A stretch of 64,000 nt of DNA from Chlorops oryzae (taxonomy: Eukaryota; Arthropoda; Insecta; Diptera; Chloropidae). The notes beneath the pieces are model-generated. The model worked only from the letters and a program-made list of their open reading frames with translations. It was not told where the DNA came from and ran no database searches. Shown one piece after another: positions 41,157 through 53,539 of the stretch. The first letter of the stretch is position 1; the number at the start of each line of letters is the position of its first letter. Made by a program: the position numbers and the translations under genes. The stretch covers positions 29,276,959-29,340,958 of the forward strand of contig CM035808.1 in assembly GCA_020466095.1 (NCBI GenBank). The letters are read 5' to 3'.

Positions 41157-42234
41157 ATATGGATAATTCCACGAGATACTGTCCCACCCGTGACAGCCAT
41201 TCTGAGCAAAAATTGTGTAATTTCAATGCCTAATGATTGTTAAACGTTTGAAAATTTTTAGATCCTTGAGAATCACGTCCTTTTTTATATCCGACACACT
41301 CTGTGTCGAGGGTATATTGCTTTTGTGTGGTTGTGTGTAACACCCAGAACCAGTCGAAATACACCATACAAAATATATATAGAAATGATCAGCGTCACCA
41401 GGAGATTCGATTTAGACATGTCCGTCCGTCTGTCTGTCCGTCTGTATGTCTGTCCGTCTGTCTGTATACAGTTATCTTATCGAAGGTGTTGAGCTATCCT
41501 CACTAAATTTGGTATGCGTGCTCACGGTGACATTAGTAAGAACAAGTTCGAGAATGGACCCGATCGGACCATTTTTAGGGGTACCTCCAGTACTAGGTTC
41601 TGTTACGAAAATCACAAAAACTGCTCTAAAATCGAAGTTTTACAAGATATTTTGATGAAATTTGATATTTGATCATATTTAAAGGCCAGTAATATTATTT
41701 CCAAAAATTGAAACTTGGGCGTGGCAGAAGGGCGGTTTTCGAAAATTGCCTCCTACACCCGAAATTCAAATGCGACTTGAACAAATTTTGGCACTTATGC
41801 TTCCTTTGTAGCCTTAAACATCCCTCCAAAAAATTTCCTTGATCGGTCCATTTTTAAGGGTACCTTCTGTACTAGGGTCTGTCACAAAAATCCCAAAACT
41901 GCCTTAAAATCTGACTTTTTCGAAATATATGAATGCCACTTAAAATTTTAGCGTATATTTAAGCCTCCGATTATAGTTCAACAAAAATTGGAAAAGTGGG
42001 CGTGGCAATGGGGCAGTTTTCATAAAGAAATCTATCAAAAGTCGGTATATGGGGCCCCTTATGGTCTTAAACACCTCTTGATATTAAAAATTATTTGAAC
42101 ATGTGTGTCTGTGTCGGGTATTCTTTTGTCAGGCTCGCCTGACTATAACACCCTTACTTGTTTCAGTTATCATGAGCTAAAACCTCAAAAATGTGTGTCA
42201 CGGGTGGGACCGTATTCATGGAATTGCCCATATG
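41157..42234. mobile_element. TA-flanked MITE split by an INE-1-related insertion
   Basis: The left end TGGATAATTCCACGAGATAC and further to CCCACCCGTGACA is repeated inverted at the right (TGTCACGGGTGGGACC…GGAATTGCCCA), about 35 bp each, with TA outside. Removing the 879-bp insert leaves roughly 200 bp. Non-coding. Confidence 0.65.
41285..42163 (-). mobile_element. INE-1-like element of a second subfamily
   Basis: On the minus strand it starts AAACAAGTAAGGGTG, followed by a hairpin (AGTCAGGCGAGCCTGACT) and ATACCCGACACAG. It ends in a hairpin containing TGTGTCGGATAT, the complement of that motif. The interior has GGGCGTGGCA units, a GACGGACA array (41416-41470 on the plus strand as its complement) and TGTCTAAATCGAATCTC. 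It therefore has the same architecture as the 39-46 kb copies with different sequence in the loops. Confidence 0.65.
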
Positions 42235-42489
42235 ATACAATGCATCAACGTAACTTATCTTTTACCTAAGAACTTCTTCATTAGATTCTTTAGATAATTT
42301 TAACAGAAAATGTAACACATGAACTTAGGTAATTCAAGTTAATTTAAGTCAAAATAAATAATCTCTTTTCGATGAAGAGAAATAATATTACTTCTAATAT
42401 TTGGAGTTATTTTTCCACTCCTCACAAGCAGCAATTCCTTTAATTAATCCACCCGCCAATCCCTTTCTAATCAACAACTTCTTTGCATA

Positions 42490-43046
42490 CACTGAGCGAA
42501 AGTAACCATGATTTCTTTAAAAGGGCGCATTGTTATTCACATTCCTTTTGATTTTCGTGCAGAAAATATTTCAACAGAAAAATGGTTGAGTCAACAACAT
42601 TTTTGGTTGATTTGAAAGAAAATGTGTTCAATTACTTTTCATTATGTTCTGTATAATTCTCATTTGATTTATAAAATTGGACATATAAGATATTTATGCA
42701 TCTCCGAACATTTTAAGCATTGCGAAAGCAGTCACGACAACGGAGTGACAAATTCCTGTGAAGTCCACACGATGGCTATTTTTGGGGCTTATGTTCAGCA
42801 GAGGGCTCTGTGGCCATTTGCTTTGAACTTGAAATAAATTTGTAAAATTTTTTAAAATTTTTAATATTATCTTGTCATTTCATTTATGTCCGTGGTTAAT
42901 TCAAAAATTTTAATTTGAATGCATTTTTGAAAAATAACCTGTCAATTAAACCTGAAATATAGTTGATTCAGAAGGAAAACTCTTTAATTTTTCCAACAAG
43001 CAAAATGGTAAAATTAACCAATTTTGTGGTGTTTTTTTTTTCAGTG
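42490..43046. mobile_element. Possible TA-flanked MITE (CACTGA ends)
   Basis: CACTGAGCGAAAGTAACC at the left and CACTGAAAAAAAAAACACC inverted at the right, each next to TA. The similarity of the ends is modest and A-rich, so this is tentative. The rest of 42235-43370 shows no gene. Confidence 0.35.
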
Positions 43047-43370
43047 TACATTCTCTGAGTGACAAAGTTATTTTCCATTAGAATTCCTTTTGTGTGTTAC
43101 TTTCGTAAGTCCTGAATAAATCCATTCCTGACTTTAATTAAATTAACACATAACATTTGCTAAGAACTCTGGTATTTTTGTCCTATAATCCTTTCGAAAA
43201 CAACTTGCAGGGAAAAATAAACATGCATTATCACCTCTTTATCTTGATTGCATCAAATCAATATTTCATTTCACTCACATGCAAAACAAATGGAAGGATT
43301 CTGTTCTGACTTTTCATCGCATGACAAGCTTGTGTGAAGAATTGTTCAAATAAAATAATTCTACGAATAA

Positions 43371-44563
43371 AACAAGTAAGAAAGCTAAAGTCGGTCAAGC
43401 CCGACTTTAAATACCCAGCGTCCCGACATTATGAGCGCACTAGGTTTTGTTCTTATTTATGGGCGTGGCAGTGGAGGGAAACATAAATTATTTCCCTACA
43501 CCTTTCATTCGCCTTGGTGAACCTATGTTGCGAATTGAAGCTTCTACGCCTTTTACTTCGGAAGTTACAAAAAACTTCATTTGTGGCGTGGCAGTGGCGG
43601 GCCGCAAAAGTTTTTTCCTCACCTTTCATTCGCCTTGGTGAACCTATGTTGCGAATTTGAAGCTTCTACGCCTTTTACTTCGGAAGTTACGAAAAATCTT
43701 TATTTGTGGGCGTGGCAGTGGGCGGGCCACAAAACAATTTTTCCTACACCTTTCATTCGCCTTGGGGAACCTATGTTGCGAATTCGAAGCTTCTACGCCC
43801 TTTTACTTGGAAGTTACGAAAAATCTTTATTTTGGGCGTGGCAGTTGGCGGGCCACAAAAAAAAATTTTTCCTACCCCTTTCATTCGCCTTGGTGAACCT
43901 ATGTTGCGAATTCGAAGCTTCTACGCCTTTTACTTCGGAAGTTACGAAAAATCTTTATTTGGGGCGTGGCAGTGGGCGGGCCACAAAACAATTTTTCCTA
44001 CACCTTTCATTCGCCTTGGTAACCTATGCTGCGAATTTAAAGCTTCACGCCTTTTACTTCACAATTACGATAAGCCCTTATTTTTGGGCTTATTTGTGGG
44101 CGTGGCTCGAGGAGGGCGGCACCATTTTTTGCCAAGATATGCCCTTTTTCGTAGTTTACCAGTACACCAAATATCAATGGAATGTGTTGAGTGATTCACA
44201 AGTTACAAGCTTTGACTGAAAAACACTTATATTCATTTGTGGGCGTGGCAGTGGGCGGATGTCTCCCATTTTTCTCAGGATCATACTCGGATCCCGATAT
44301 ACCTGTGTGCCAAATTTCGACTTGATTGGTCCAGCCGTTTCGGAGGAGATCCGACCACGGACGGACGGACAGACGGACAGACGGACGGACGGACAACGGA
44401 CAGACGGACAGACGGACAGACGGCAGACGGGGACAGACGGACTGTCTAAATCGATTCAGTTTTTGATCCTGATCATTTCTATATAATTTTTCTATATCTC
44501 CGGAGCTTAATTCTCCCTGTACAAGATTTGCACAAAACTAATATACCCCGCTTACGTGGGTAT
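43371..44563 (+). mobile_element. INE-1/DINE-1-like element, copy 3
   Basis: Same start, hairpin, ATACCCAGCG, tandem units (six GGGCGTGGCAG-type repeats between 43460 and 44105), GACGGACA array (44354-44443) and CCCCGCTTACGTGGGTATA end as copy 2. Numerous one-base losses inside the units show that it is older or less selected. Long open frames here are produced by the repeat, not by a gene. Confidence 0.7.
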
Positions 44564-44730
44564 AAAAAAAAAACACAATGTTGTAAGGTAGTCGGTCGGG
44601 GGCGCATAGGAGGTCATCTGTCGAATAACATATCATAGTGGAAGCCTAACTGCAGGCAAGTAAATACATACAACTGGAATTGCATTCCCGGCACAAGTGA
44701 CAATGCGAATGAAGCATGGCATTCACACTA

Positions 44731-44731
<1 letters not shown>

Positions 44732-44767
<36 letters not shown>
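44732..44767. repeat. CA microsatellite
   Basis: About 18 CA dinucleotides without interruption, between INE-1-like copies 3 and 4. Confidence 0.95.
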
Positions 44768-44768
<1 letters not shown>

Positions 44769-44903
44769 TCACATGGCTCGACGAGGCTCAAGTACGACTG
44801 ACACGGATCAATCGAAATGATTAGAATGCAAATAAATGCCTTTGTGAAAACAAGCAATTTGAATAAATATTACCAAAGCTTCTGCGGACAATAGCACAAT
44901 CAA

Positions 44904-46083
44904 AACAAGTAAGAAAGCTAAAGTCGGTCAAGCCCGACTTTGAAATACCCAGCGTCCCGACATTACGAGCGCACTATGTTTTCTTCTCTATTTGTGGGCG
45001 TGGCAGTGGGAGGGCAACATAAATTATTTCCCTACACCTTTCATTCGCCTTGGTGAACCTATGTTGCGAATTTGAAGCTTCTACTTTTTTACTTCGGAAA
45101 TTACGAAAAACTTCATTTGTAGGCGTGGCAGTGGGCGGGCCGCATAAAATTTTTTCCTAACCTTTCGTTCGCCTTGGTGAACCTATGTGCGAATTTGAAG
45201 TTCTACGCCTTTTATTCGGAAGTTACGAAAAATCTTTATTTGTGGGCGTGGCAGTGGGCGGGGCCACAAAAAATTTTTTCCTACACCTTGCATTCGCCTT
45301 GGTGAATATGTTGCGAATTCGAAGCTTCTCGCCTTTTACTTCGGAAGTTACGAAAAAACTTCATTTGGGGGCGTGGCAGGGGGGGCCACAAAAAATTTTT
45401 TTCCTCACCTTTCATTTTCTTGGTGAACCTATGTTGCGAATTTGAAGTTCTACGCCTTTTACTTCGGAAGTTATGAAAATTCTCTATTTGTGGGGTGGCA
45501 GTGGGGGGCTACATAAATTTTTGTTCCTACACCTTTCATTTGCCTTAGGCAACCTTGCTGCGAATTTAAGCTTCTACGCCTTTTACTTCACAAGTTACGA
45601 TAAGCCCTTATTTTTGGGCTTATTTGTGGGCGTGGCTCGAGGAGGGCGGCGTCCATTTTTTGCCAGGATATGTCCCTTTTCGTAGTTTACCAGTACACCC
45701 AAATATCAATGGAATGTGTTGACTGGTTCGCAAGTTACAAGCATTTTACTGAAAACACATTATATTCATTTGTGGGCGTGGCAGTGGGGATGCTCCCATT
45801 TTTACTTAGGATCATACTCGGCCCGATATCCTGTGTGCCAAATTTCGACTTGATTGGTCCAGCCGTTTCGGAGGAGATCCGAAACACGGACGGGACGGAC
45901 AGACGGACAGACGGACGACGGACGGACGGACGACGGACAACGGACAACACAACGGACAACGGACATGTCTAAATCGATTCAGTTTTGATCCTGATCATTT
46001 CTAAATTTATTTTTCTAAGCTCCGGAGCTTAATTTTCCCTGTTACAAGATTTGCACAAAACTAATTCCCGCTTACGCATAAAA
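44904..46083 (+). mobile_element. INE-1/DINE-1-like element, copy 4
   Basis: Begins AACAAGTAAGAAAGC with the AAAGTCGG…CCCGACTTT hairpin and ATACCCAGCG. It contains six or more GGGCGTGGCAG-type units and a degenerate GACGGACA array (45892-45965), and ends in a decayed CCCGCTTACGCATA. It is the most eroded of the four related copies. Confidence 0.65.
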
Positions 46084-49000
46084 AAATGTCGTAATTTAAT
46101 CATCAGAAACATTCGGAACACAAAATGAATCAAAGCATTCAAAAAATAAAATAAATAAATCAAAAAAAATAAATAAAAAGAAAAATAAACCAAATTTAAA
46201 TACATCAATGAAACCATGCGAGAAACTATGCTACCCTTTTCTTATTTAAGCGCAAAATAAACAATACAAAAAAAGCTCTCCCCCATTGCCCACGCACATC
46301 CCTGAACAGCATCAGTTCCATCGTGATGAAAGAAATGCTTCAAAAAGAAAGCAAAAGAATCCTTATAACATTGCAAATGTAATTAAGGCTCAGACTCGAC
46401 CCACACACTCATCATCACAATCAAGGCTTCTCGGTATCGAAGCGAAAACGAAGAAAGCTTTGGAGTTTTCCGAAAGACAAAAGCTCGCTCTCTCTTGGAA
46501 CATATTCAGCTATTCGCTTTCCATTCATTCATAGCCCACATTGCCCTCATGGATGTCGAATTTGCCCGACAAAATTTCTTCAATTTTCCCCAGGCTCTTT
46601 GTTAAGCTTACAATTTTCTCTCAACGATTCAAGTTCGTACTGTGCGTTATCTTTGGCCCACGCGGACACACACACAGCGAATTTTACGAACCATACGCAA
46701 CAGGAAAAATGTTGTTATCATTCCGACCCATTCCACATCCCCACACCCGGCCTGGCCCGGCCCGATCCGACCCGAAAGCAAAGCCAAAGCAAGAGTCATT
46801 CAATGAAAATGGAGTGCTTCGCCTCTTCGCATGCATCAAGTGAAAATCAGTTTTTCCCGGGAACTTGTAGCGTGCAGAACGCAGAATACCCAGCAACGGT
46901 AGTTGGACAGGGAGCTTTCTCATTGAAGCGTTAAAACGTTTTGTGTGATTTTCAAATCATATTTTTGAACATACATAATTTCAGTGAACGAACGCGATAA
47001 GATGAAAGCATCGCTTCAATCTTAATATCGCATTTCTTGTGTCTGAGACGCGTCGACTGCGCGAAAGCTGTAAGCTCAAAATTAATTGCCCAATTTTAAT
47101 TGCACAAAAATATTCGTGTTTCCAACTAATTACCAAGCGTTCAGGAAGCTAAGACTGTGCCAAGGAATAAAATGAGCGAGCAGCATAAAATCGTCCTTCC
47201 GTTTTGATTCGTTTCATTCGAGATGAAAAAGTTTTCGATTTTAATTTTGATTTTATTATTTTTTTTTTTTTTTTTTGTGTAACTTATTTCAAAAGTGCAT
47301 ATAAAGTTAATTGAAAACAATTCCAAGAAGCGTGTGGCACATGTAAAAGTTTTTGCCACGGAATTTTTTGAGGAATATGTCTCAAAACTTTTGCTTTTGA
47401 TCAATTTCACATCTTGGATTTCTCGAGATAATTATTTAAAAGAGTCATTGAGAGTATATTAAAATAAGATTTTAATGAAAGAAATATTTTAATTTAATTT
47501 CCTTTCAATTTCAAATTTTATAAATTATTTTAAAGACGTTAGTACAAATATAAGAAACTCCAAAGAATGCATTTGAATATTTGAAATCCAATTTAAGTAT
47601 ATAATTTTAAGGTCTTCCACAATCCTTTCTTTCTATCTTTGAGAGTCCTAATTGCAGTTCTAAGCGGCTTAAAACTCTTTTTTACTTCATTCAATCTTTT
47701 TGTTCGGTGGCAAAAAGAAATCTCATGAAAGAGGAAGGGAAAACACATGTGCTTCATATACCAAAAACTTTACAGAGAACCCTCTATCAATATATTCGCT
47801 TTAAACGGACCAAATCTAGGAAAATAATGAGTGCAAAATAAAATTTTCTATAAAATTGGCTTTTTGTTGGAGATTTGACTCTATTTGAATGTTTTCATGT
47901 ACATATATGTGTCGTGTCCCAATGTCAGCAATCTGTGCACACTATTGATATAGTCTGTTTTTTTTTTTTTTTTGCGATCAGCGGAAAAATATGCTTCGAT
48001 TTTTTCCCAATAACTTATATTGATGAATTCAAAGAATGATGGAAAGCTTGTACTTGATTGTTCTTCCAGCGAATTCTGTGCAACTTCTATCAGTGGCGAA
48101 AATGCAGAATTCACTTTAATTCGAATGAAATTTCGTAGGAAAATTCGAATCAAAACAATCGATAAAAAAATTCGAATGAAAAGTGATTTCCGAAGGACTT
48201 GATGCAACAAATAATCCTAGCCCAATTGCGTAGGCATAACTTATTTTTCTTGGTAAAAGTTTTACTTCCATCGAAAAAAAAAGAAAATATTTAAGACTGA
48301 CGGATAAAAATGAGCTTCAATGAACAACACCATCAGTGTCGCTGGTGAAGTACTCTCACTGAACCGGGGCTACGTATCTTCAAATTTTCGCCATGAATGT
48401 ACTAAATTCTGGTATGTGTAAGAGTAGAACATGACCACAAAGGGGAAATATTTCTCGAGGCAAATGTCCTTCAACCAGAGAGCATTCGCACACAAATATT
48501 TCAACATTATTACGAGTTTCAAGGCAAGTCTTTTTGTGTCTTTACGAATCATGAAACTTCATTTGATTTACCTTGAGCCTTTCTTACTTATGAAACTCCT
48601 TGAAATTGATGATTCCTTATCGCATTAAAATCAACGATTGTAAGCTACAACACTCCCTCGATGGTGGCAAAATCAACGACCAGTTACAGATGAACTTTCA
48701 ATCACGTCAATTTATATTTCAGACTTTGACTGGTTATTAACTAAAGCCACTTCCCAAGTAGCAAAATGTGGTATTCATTTGGTATTTCATTTCTTTATTC
48801 AAACTTAATATGATCGGTTTTTGGTATTTGAATCCTCCCTTCTTTAATGTCACTTAAATCGGTTTTAAAGTAGAGCAGTCACTTTGGTTTTAAATTGGTA
48901 TTTAATATCCTTCTTAAAGCAGTCTAAGATGGTTCTGAAATTAGTAGCCATATTCGAAGCATTAAATCGGTATGATGGGACGTATTTAATACTTCGAATA

Positions 49001-50612
49001 TCGTACTTAAATTAGTAAAGTATTTTTCATCAACGTGTGCTGTCAAAATGGAAAAAATTATGACCACCCTGCATTTCAGTCCGGTGTCGACCACCGAAGG
49101 GAATGGTGTACGCTCGGATGTTAAGCTTTTCCTAATCAAATTATTATATTTTTATTCCTTCTAATTTGCAGCAATACTTACGATTGTACGAAATTTCAAA
49201 TGCTTACGAGTTAATCTTTGCAAATTATTTTACTTAAATAAAGTATATAACTAAAACCCCACATAAAAACACATTTTTAAGCACCAGCGCATTGATTTCA
49301 GCGTAATATTTTTACAAAAATATTTCATCAATTCAAACAATTATGAAGGCGCGTGAATTTTGAAGGGGGTAGCAGGTGTAATTTCACCGAAAAAGTCATT
49401 GCGTTTGTAAAATCGCTTCAATTTGGCGTAACGAACAAAAACCAAAGTCACTTATTTTAGTCAGCATTGATGAACACAAATATCTTGTCAATAAAATTTT
49501 AGACAGAACCAACACCCTCTGCGAAATATGTTTTCGTTTCATTTTATCATTAGTATTTAAATCAATGTGATAAAAAGAGATAGAGAATGTTTTTATAAAC
49601 TCATAAGCTGTGCTGGAGTTAAGAAGCCTTTAAGAAGATAAAAACTAGAACTTGAAACTTCGCTCTCCTATTTAAGTGGCAATTAAGATAGAAATACGCT
49701 TCTCAATTTCTTCTATCGGACCGCCCACATGGGCCCTTTTGCACTTAATTTGGACTTTAATATGTCTTAAAGACGGAGTGCAAACCTTTTGTAGCCTTCT
49801 TCACTACTTCTTTAAGTTATGATAATAAACATTTTTGTTACTTGGGTTATCTCCTTAGCTGAATTCTCAGTAACGGGCATTGTGTTGCCGTACAGTTCGC
49901 AGTTCACATGAATTATAAAGGACTATGCGATCCATTCATTCGTAGTTAATTCGCTTGAGATGAGAGCTCTTTGAGTCCGGTCCATTCAATGGTCATTATA
50001 CTTCGTTTGTTCGATAACAAAGTCCATCCGATTGGATCATCGAAATAAATGCGAACAAAGCTTGGCTTTATCGTTTATAATTGGCTTACAATCGGAACAT
50101 GTAATTGTAATAGTATTTAGTGAGACTGTATGGCAGAAACGATTCTAATTAAACTCTTATCAAGGACATGTGCTGACTATCCCAGTTTGCCTTTAACACG
50201 TACGCGTATTTTTCGCTTCGATAACGCAAAAATTTTTGCTTAAATAATGAATGTACCCACAGCCGATGTTATCGCAGAATTGCGTTTTATTCATTTATAA
50301 AATAATATAATAACGCTTTCAATAGATTAGCTCAATTGCTGAATACATATTCGTGTATATTCATGCATGTACGATAATTTGCACGAAAATTAGTTTGGGC
50401 ATTGCAAAATATCTCGATTTTCGTTATGAGTCGAAAGTTAATCATGAATAGTTCATTTCATTGAATTCATTCGGCCAGCAATAAAAAGACACATATTGCG
50501 GTGAACAAGGCTAAGTAAGAGGAACATTTTCAGACTGATTTCATTCGAATATTTATGTAAGTAGGCGCTATAATGGGAGAGTGAAGCTTGTCACAAATAT
50601 TCCAAGAATTGC
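46084..50612. other. No gene seen
   Basis: No supportable coding region in 4.5 kb. Features visible: an A-rich AATAAATAAATAAA stretch at 46140-46190, a locally C-rich segment at 46735-46790 (CCCGGCCTGGCCCGGCCCG), an ATTCGAAT/AAAATTCGAAT cluster at 48115-48180, and repeated TAAATCGGT/GGTATTT words at 48770-48970 that may be an old repeat. Frames of up to 111 codons have no motif. Confidence 0.5.
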
Positions 50613-50616
50613 TTAA

Positions 50617-52270
50617 GGGGGTCTTCTCATTGAGCAACTTTTTTTTCGACTTTTTTTTTTTTTTGCATTTATTTATAGCTTGGGTAGTTGTGAGTATGCC
50701 CCTAAAAGGATTTTTTGAAATTCGAAATAGTTTAGAGGATATAGCCTTCTTTGTCGAGCAAGATCTGCGCTAAAACGAGTAATTTTTGCGTTGCTTCAAA
50801 CTTTAAACGCGTTTATCTCGAAACCACGTTTTTCGAACTGGCGGCCATGATATCTCCAGTTCAACTGAACCGATTTTCATGAAAGAAAGTGGAATCGACG
50901 CAGAATTGTCACCATTCTCGGGTGAACTTCGACCATAATTTTAAAAAAATTTTTACTATTTTTTTTTTACACGAAACTACAAAAAAGTAGCCCGAAATTG
51001 AAATGTTTTTTTGAATGGCCGCCATTTTGTCAAAAAAATCACAAAATTAAGCTTGAGGTTCACCCGAGAATTAAATCTATACTGATTATAACCCCGTTTT
51101 TTTTTTCCATTTCGGACGCTCCGGAGACCCGGAATCGTGGCCGCCGTGACGGCACCTTTTTTTTACCACCAACTTTGAAGTCTCATTACTTTTTGAACAG
51201 CCCACGTATCGAGGCAAAAAAAATTTTTTTATTTACTTTGAACAGACCTGGGGGTAGTGCACTAAATTTTTAGTGATTCACATTCTTAACTAAATCCCAA
51301 TCTAGTGGTAGTGGAGCTAGTGGGTTTTAATAAAAAAAATTTGAGTGCAAGAAACCCGACGTGTCAGTTCCACTATTATTTTTAGTGGTAGTGAAACAAA
51401 ACTTCAACTACAAGCCTAGTGGTAGTGAAGTTGAAAAATTTCCACTAAAATAAAATTAGTGCTTAAACATTTTTTTCCACTCAAAATTTAAATAACTAGT
51501 GGAAAATCAAACTGTTCCACTAAATTATTTTCAGTAAGTTTTGAATTTTGTATCTTTATTCATTTTAATTTTCAAATAAACACAACAAGTTTAAAAAAAA
51601 TAAAATGTTTGCTTTCGACTCGGATGATGGTGTTGTAGACCCGAGCTTCAGTCTAGAAGAGCACAAAGTAAGCACTCCTAACATTTTAAAACGACCAGTG
51701 ACCCATGTGCAAAAAGCTATATCAAAAGTACCATGAATGATTGTCATAGTGCCAGTGTATTCTGGCATGCCCGTTGCCAGTTTTATTCTTTTTCAAACTC
51801 GTGATTGAATGTGTGTTTAATATATTCAAAATATATTTTTTTCTTATTTAGTGGAGATATTTTGTTAGCCACTAATTTTTTCAACAACAAAATTTGATTT
51901 GGAAAAAAAAAAAAATTTTTTTTTTAATTTAGTGGGGATATTCTTACAGACCACTAGTAAAAGCTTAAGTCAGAAACATTTTCACTTCCACTAAGAGAAT
52001 TTAGTGTAAATTTTCTTACATTCACTATTTTACTACTGAAAATAGTGGAAGAGAATTCAAATTCACTACGAATTAGTGGAAGCGAATATTTTAAAGTTTC
52101 ACTCATTAAAGAACTAGTGGGGCTGAAAATTTAGTTCACTTCCCCCAGGTCTGACTTTGAACCTTTTGTAATACAATAAATAAAAAAAGTTTTCAATTTT
52201 TCTTTGCGTTTTCAAATAAGAATTTTTTTAAAAAGGGTCCAAAAAACGGGTTTTCAATGAGAAGACCCCC
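50617..52270. mobile_element. TTAA-flanked inverted-repeat element
   Basis: GGGGGTCTTCTCATTGA at the left and its complement at the right, each next to TTAA (50613-50616 and 52271-52274). A TTAA target is the piggyBac habit, but the GGG start is not the usual CCC, so the superfamily is open. Minus its hAT insertion the element is about 735 bp. It includes CGCGTTTATCTCGAAACCAC and GGCGGCCATGATATCTCC, and has no recognisable transposase. Confidence 0.65.
51243..52153. mobile_element. Non-autonomous hAT element with CTAGTGG repeats
   Basis: The ends CAGACCTGGGGG(T/A)AGTG, then ACTAAATTTT, are inverted. Perfect 8-bp duplications ACTTTGAA flank it (51235-51242 and 52154-52161). CTAGTGGTAGTG / CACTA words occur more than ten times, dense near both ends, as expected of hAT subterminal binding sites. 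A 43-codon frame at 51605-51736 begins MFAFDSDDGVVDPSFSLEEH and has a GTAAGC after AAA at 51666, so it could be the first exon of a lost transposase. Confidence 0.85.
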
Positions 52271-52274
52271 TTAA

Positions 52275-53302
52275 GACCTTAAAGGTGCATTAATCGGTAA
52301 ATATTACCAGTATTTCTTTTTTCACTGAGGCTATCGTGGCGAATCTTTTTGACCTTGACCTTTGTTTTCATTTACCGGCAATTGAATCAAATCTAGTTCA
52401 ATTTCCCGGGAATTGATTTCCCGGGTAAAACAATCACATACCTGAATTCAAGTTTCTTTGTTGGACTTTACCAGATCTAGACGAGCAATGAGAGTCGTAA
52501 TTTTTAAAAAGTATTTCATAGAATTTCATCAGAAGTAGTGATGGCATCGAGAGTACTCGAGCAAATTTTTTTCTTGTTGTGAGTTCCCAGAGCCAAGGAT
52601 GATTTTGATCAACGCGTGATTGGGAAATGTTTTAATATCTTATGCTTAGATTAATACTATAATTTATTTATTAAATACTTAAGCGATAAATTATTGCAGA
52701 AGTTTTATGGGAGCACTAGCTAAGTACAGAGCGCTTTTGGCTCTCTCAGATTGAATGAAAGAACTTATTTTACGGATCGATTTTTCTTCCCACTTTTTTG
52801 TGGAATATTGTTTAAAAATCATATTTTTGCGCAATCCCTTTCAAAAGGATATATTTTCAATGCAAAGAAAACCTTTTTTATTGGAATATATTGTAGAGAA
52901 AGTTTTTTTTCAGTTAAAAATGCGATAATAAATTTTCATTCATTTCAGAATGAACAGTAGCTACAGAAAATATTGAAAACAAACATACATGATTACATGA
53001 ATGGCTGTTCAAATAATGATTTACAGAACTCGACACTCAACTTTAACGAGACATCCATTTGACGTTCACTTCCGGAATTCTTGCGAAACTTTTAACGGGT
53101 CGTTTGCGGTATAAGGAAAAATAAAAGTAACAGTCTATCCATAAAGACTGACTTTTTAATAAAATGTATGCAGGGGATGTTATTTTATAAAAAAAAATCG
53201 AAAAAAAAAAAAAATTTTTTTGTTCGCTCCAAAAAATATGCTACCAAATATGTAGGCAAAGCTTTAATTGAGGTAAAAATGATAAATAGGGTAACAAAAC
53301 AT
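52275..53302. other. No gene seen
   Basis: AT-rich, no supportable frame. 53213-53260 shares TTTTTTGTTCGCTCCAAAA with 15195-15230. Confidence 0.5.
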
Positions 53303-53536
53303 ATTTAAATTCAGCACCTAGATGTATGCTTTTGATTATTTAAAAACTAATTTATTCAATTTGAAGCCTTTATCATAGATATGCTTCATCATTAAGGATC
53401 TAAGAAGATTCACACAACTTCTAAAATCCTTTCTTAAGATGTTCTTAAATGGACAAAGATTCAAGAAGGAAAAGAGATCTGATTACCTAAAATATTCTTA
53501 ATATTTATAAGCATACTTTTAGGTGCCCAATTAAAA
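53303..53536. mobile_element. Short MITE, best copy of its family
   Basis: ATTTAAATTCAGCACCTAG…GTATGC at the left and GCATACTTTTAGGTGCCCAA at the right are inverted ends of a 234-bp non-coding element. Copies are at 17851-18060 and, truncated, at 15000-15126. I found no certain target duplication. Confidence 0.55.
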
Positions 53537-53539
53537 CAT

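Noticed and set aside
46541..46934. Overlapping frames of 79-111 codons in a C-rich segment
   Set aside because: Frames are open in three phases and both strands at once, which reflects base composition; no motif.
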